From Eutypella sp. D-1 (Eukaryota; Ascomycota; Sordariomycetes; Xylariales; Diatrypaceae), in the NCBI GenBank assembly GCA_023313575.1, contig JAJTTP010000002.1:558001-622000 (forward strand): a stretch of 64,000 nucleotides of DNA, given 5' to 3'. This document shows, in pieces, positions 61,973 to 64,000 of this stretch; within the stretch, counting starts at the first letter, position 1, and every line of letters starts with the position of its first letter. A program made the translations under genes and the position numbers. The notes below the pieces were generated by a model. It did not search any database, was not told where the DNA came from, and was given only the letters and a program-made list of their open reading frames with translations.

Positions 61973-63456
61973 TCAAACATCCTTCATCTCGCGAGTCGGG
62001 ATCAGTCCCTCATGTGCAGAGCCGCCTTTATCATCGCGATCCCAAGCCCATATCTTAGCCAGCTTCGGGTCCAGATTGCCTTCCATCATCTCGATAACGT
62101 ATTTCCCGAGAATTGGGAGGAACTTCCAGCTATGGAACGACCCACCAGTCACGATGTAGAGGTTCTTCGAGTGTGGATGCTCGCAGATAATCTGGTCTTG
62201 GGTTGGTGTAACCAAGTCCCTACATCAGTTAGTCGATCAAGCAGTCAAATACTTTGGTTATGTGTATGGGATGTGAGCTTGACTAACCAGCAGATTCGGT
62301 AGTCCTTAATTTCCCAGTTATCGCTCTTTTTTCCATAGACACCTTTGACGGTGCGGCGTATCTCCGTCTTCATGCCCACAGACAAGTTCCACTGGTCGTA
62401 GTCTGCCTTTTCTGGTGGTGCAGAAATATTTTGTTGGGCAGTCTCGTGGAATATCGTGTTAGCGAAACTCTGATCCCGATAGAACTTGAGCTGGTTTTCA
62501 GGATTTGGTGGTATCACTCCGCCTGTCATGCTGTAAGCTTAGTATATGAACATCGTCGTGGTACTTAGAAGGTTGACAGCTGACTGACCTATGATGTCTT
62601 CTACCTCGTTGACATAGACGGGTCCCTGGCGGAAATATCTGGCATCCTCGTCACTGAGCATCACTGAGCCTTCGCATATGGCAGCAGCAATCATGCGATG
62701 GTCGGCATGGATTTCTCTGCGCTTAGGAGCGCTGTCCATTAGAAGTTTGGGGGTATAGGCCCCTGTTGCCAGAATAATATGGTTGGCTGACAGGACCTCG
62801 TTCTTGAGTGTTCGAACACCGACACTTTCTCCTTCATCATTGAACATAATCTCCTTGACATCGGCAGAGACGTACTTCACGCCAGAGTCCACAGCAGCCT
62901 GAATCACTTGTCTAAGGGCATTGGTGGCTTCTACCCAGCCACTGCTTTCGTTGATGAGTATTTCAGAGACGTTGGTGTAGTTGGTATCCGAGTATATGCC
63001 GCCCCAGAGCTTCTTGGTTTCCTCAGGGTTGGACATACGGTACTTCTCAGTGGAGTTCAACTTCCTATAGTTCTCGAGGATGGTCTTAGGTCGATCTGTA
63101 GGATCCGCCCAGATGAGGCCACTCTCATGGTAATAGGTATTGTACAAGGGATCGGTCCTCCATGCTTCCAGGGCCTCTATAGCGAGTTCCATGTACACGA
63201 GGCTGGTATAATCGGCGCGCACGACCTTGTTCCAATCCCAGGACGCACCGGCTTCATGAGGGAAAGGTCCTCGGTCGATGAGAACAACATTGGCATCGGG
63301 ATATTTGTGGATTAGGTGAGTGGCCACGGATGCACCAAAGACACCAGCCCCCACGATGACGTAAGAGTCATCGGTCTTGTTTGGTCCGCCCATGATATGT
63401 GAAGACAGTAGGTATGCCCCGCATACGAACCAGCTGAAAAGGAAACCGAGGGGCAT
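61973..63456 (-). CDS. FAD-dependent amine oxidase (fructosyl-amino-acid / sarcosine oxidase family)
   Basis: Three exons: 63,456-62,589, 62,522-62,288 and 62,219-61,973 (1,350 nt, 449 residues). A dinucleotide-binding site SYVIVGAGVFGAS and its closing acidic residue (NVVLIDRG) are near residues 31-65. The C-terminal RICWDLVTP holds the cysteine that aligns with the covalent FAD-linkage cysteine of sarcosine oxidase and amadoriases, followed by GGSFHSWKFLPILGKYV, typical of the family's C-terminal FAD contact. Family members oxidise the C-N bond of N-methyl or fructosyl amino acids to give H2O2. The substrate here is not predictable. The first in-frame ATG (63,456) gives a hydrophobic segment PLGFLFSWFVCGAYLLSS. 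The ATG at 63,393 has a better context (ATC before, G after) and would give 428 residues, the more usual start. No RIP damage is visible. Confidence 0.88.
62220..62287 (-). other. Intron 2 of the oxidase gene
   Basis: 68 nt, GTTAGT...GATGTAG with branch site ctaac about 10 nt upstream of the AG. It splits a Trp codon (TG/G) and restores RICWDLVTP, the conserved flavin-linkage region. Confidence 0.88.
62523..62588 (-). other. Intron 1 of the oxidase gene
   Basis: 66 nt, GTCAGT...ACAG/GACAG with a branch-like actaag near the 3' end. Using the AG at 62,523 keeps the frame and gives EDIIGGVIPP, which fits the family. An alternative pair, GTCAGC at 62,584 and AG at 62,531, also keeps the frame and would give IIGHMTGG instead. 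Confidence 0.7.
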
Positions 63457-64000
63457 AGATGACGATGGTGGACTGTGTGCAACGCTTGATGTTGGTAGGG
63501 TAGGAAGTGGAGAGGTGTATGTGTGAAGGCCCCGATGCTGAAATGAAGCAATAGGCCTCAAGACAGCCTCAAGGCAAGGACAAAGACCTTTCCTTTTCAG
63601 TAATGGAGTATAGGGCGGGTATCTGGATGGTGAAATGAAAAAGGGGAAAGAAGAAGCTGGTGTAGGAATAAATGCGGGATCTTCACACGGACTTTGGCGT
63701 ATCCCTCCAATTTATATTGCCCAGGTCGCTGTTTTTCCTCTTTCCTCTTTCCCCCTTTTGTTTGCATACCCCGCAGGTACTGCTATATACCGTGAGGTAG
63801 CAAGGGTAGGTAAGTGGTTAGGTTACTTGAATGTGGCAAGGTTGTCAAACATGTGAAACCCTCCTCTGCCTAACATCTAGTGGTTGGTGGGTAGTACGCG
63901 GCCAAGCATGGTTGGTTGATTGTCACTTTGCACAGCGAGTACACGTCTCTCGCAACATCCTTGTCCTAGTCTTTCTAGTCCAGCTATCATTTCTATCGTT
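63457..64000 (-). promoter_or_regulatory. Upstream region of the oxidase gene, TATA-like box near 63,710
   Basis: No ATG occurs on the minus strand between about 63,700 and 63,456, consistent with a leader. The minus strand has a TATA-like gcaatataaatt (63,709-63,720) followed by a pyrimidine-rich stretch (cttcttctttccccttttt, about 63,630-63,655), common at fungal transcription starts. The remainder to 64,000 holds nothing recognisable. An open plus-strand frame at 63,635-63,856 has no family features. Confidence 0.4.

Noticed and set aside
62012..62302. Plus-strand and alternative-frame open frames over the oxidase gene (62,012-62,302, 62,908-63,315, 63,312-63,551)
   Set aside because: These are shadows of the minus-strand gene, whose exons and introns account for the same DNA with family motifs.
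63635..63856. 73-codon plus-strand open frame
   Set aside because: It overlaps the likely promoter of the oxidase gene and shows no domain or conserved feature.

Overview
The window is filamentous-ascomycete (Pezizomycotina-type) nuclear DNA in two parts. Bases 1-61,840 are one very AT-rich block of dead transposable elements with no intact gene. CpA and TpG are strikingly rare, TpA is everywhere, and CpG is retained. This is the signature of repeat-induced point mutation (RIP, C to T mainly at CpA). Bases 61,841-64,000 are ordinary-composition DNA with one intact, intron-containing gene. The species cannot be named from this sequence.

The block is made almost entirely of two families and is nested several levels deep. 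(1) A Tad1-clade LINE of about 6.4-6.5 kb, with ORF1, then ORF2 carrying AP-endonuclease, reverse transcriptase with a YADD-type box, and RNase H. It ends in a (TCA/ATT)n tail just after a conserved GTCC-ACCC-GGAC hairpin. Seven essentially full-length copies and several fragments are present, and many boundaries are fixed by 13-16 bp target-site duplications (TSDs). (2) A Ty3/gypsy chromovirus, read on the minus strand: one recombinant full-length copy (171-7,423) plus four solo LTRs, each with a 5 bp TSD.

Layout: LINE scrap 1-170; gypsy 171-7,423 with a solo LTR inside its integrase; a minus LINE split by LINE L1a (7,535-21,719). L1a itself holds a solo LTR and minus LINE L1b (11,484-18,773). 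L1b holds a GC-rich tRNA-headed SINE-like element (14,696-15,551). Then come a composite inverted fragment (22,267-23,222), a truncated LINE (to 24,451), and LINE E (from 24,522). E contains a fused F/G insertion, a solo LTR and minus LINE H. LINE A (40,893-61,840) is interrupted by LINE B (46,053-60,100), which contains fragment C and full-length LINE D, and by a solo LTR.

The host gene (61,973-63,456, minus, three exons, 449 codons plus stop) encodes a FAD-dependent amine oxidase of the fructosyl-amino-acid/sarcosine oxidase family. It lies about 130 bp from the transposon block and shows no RIP damage.

The observations most worth following are the SINE-like element that borrows the LINE 3' end, an antisense reading frame of about 231 codons between the gypsy chromodomain and its 3' LTR whose interruptions are all TAA, terminal palindromes in the LTRs with compensatory base changes, and two cases where nested LINEs appear fused through their 3' halves.
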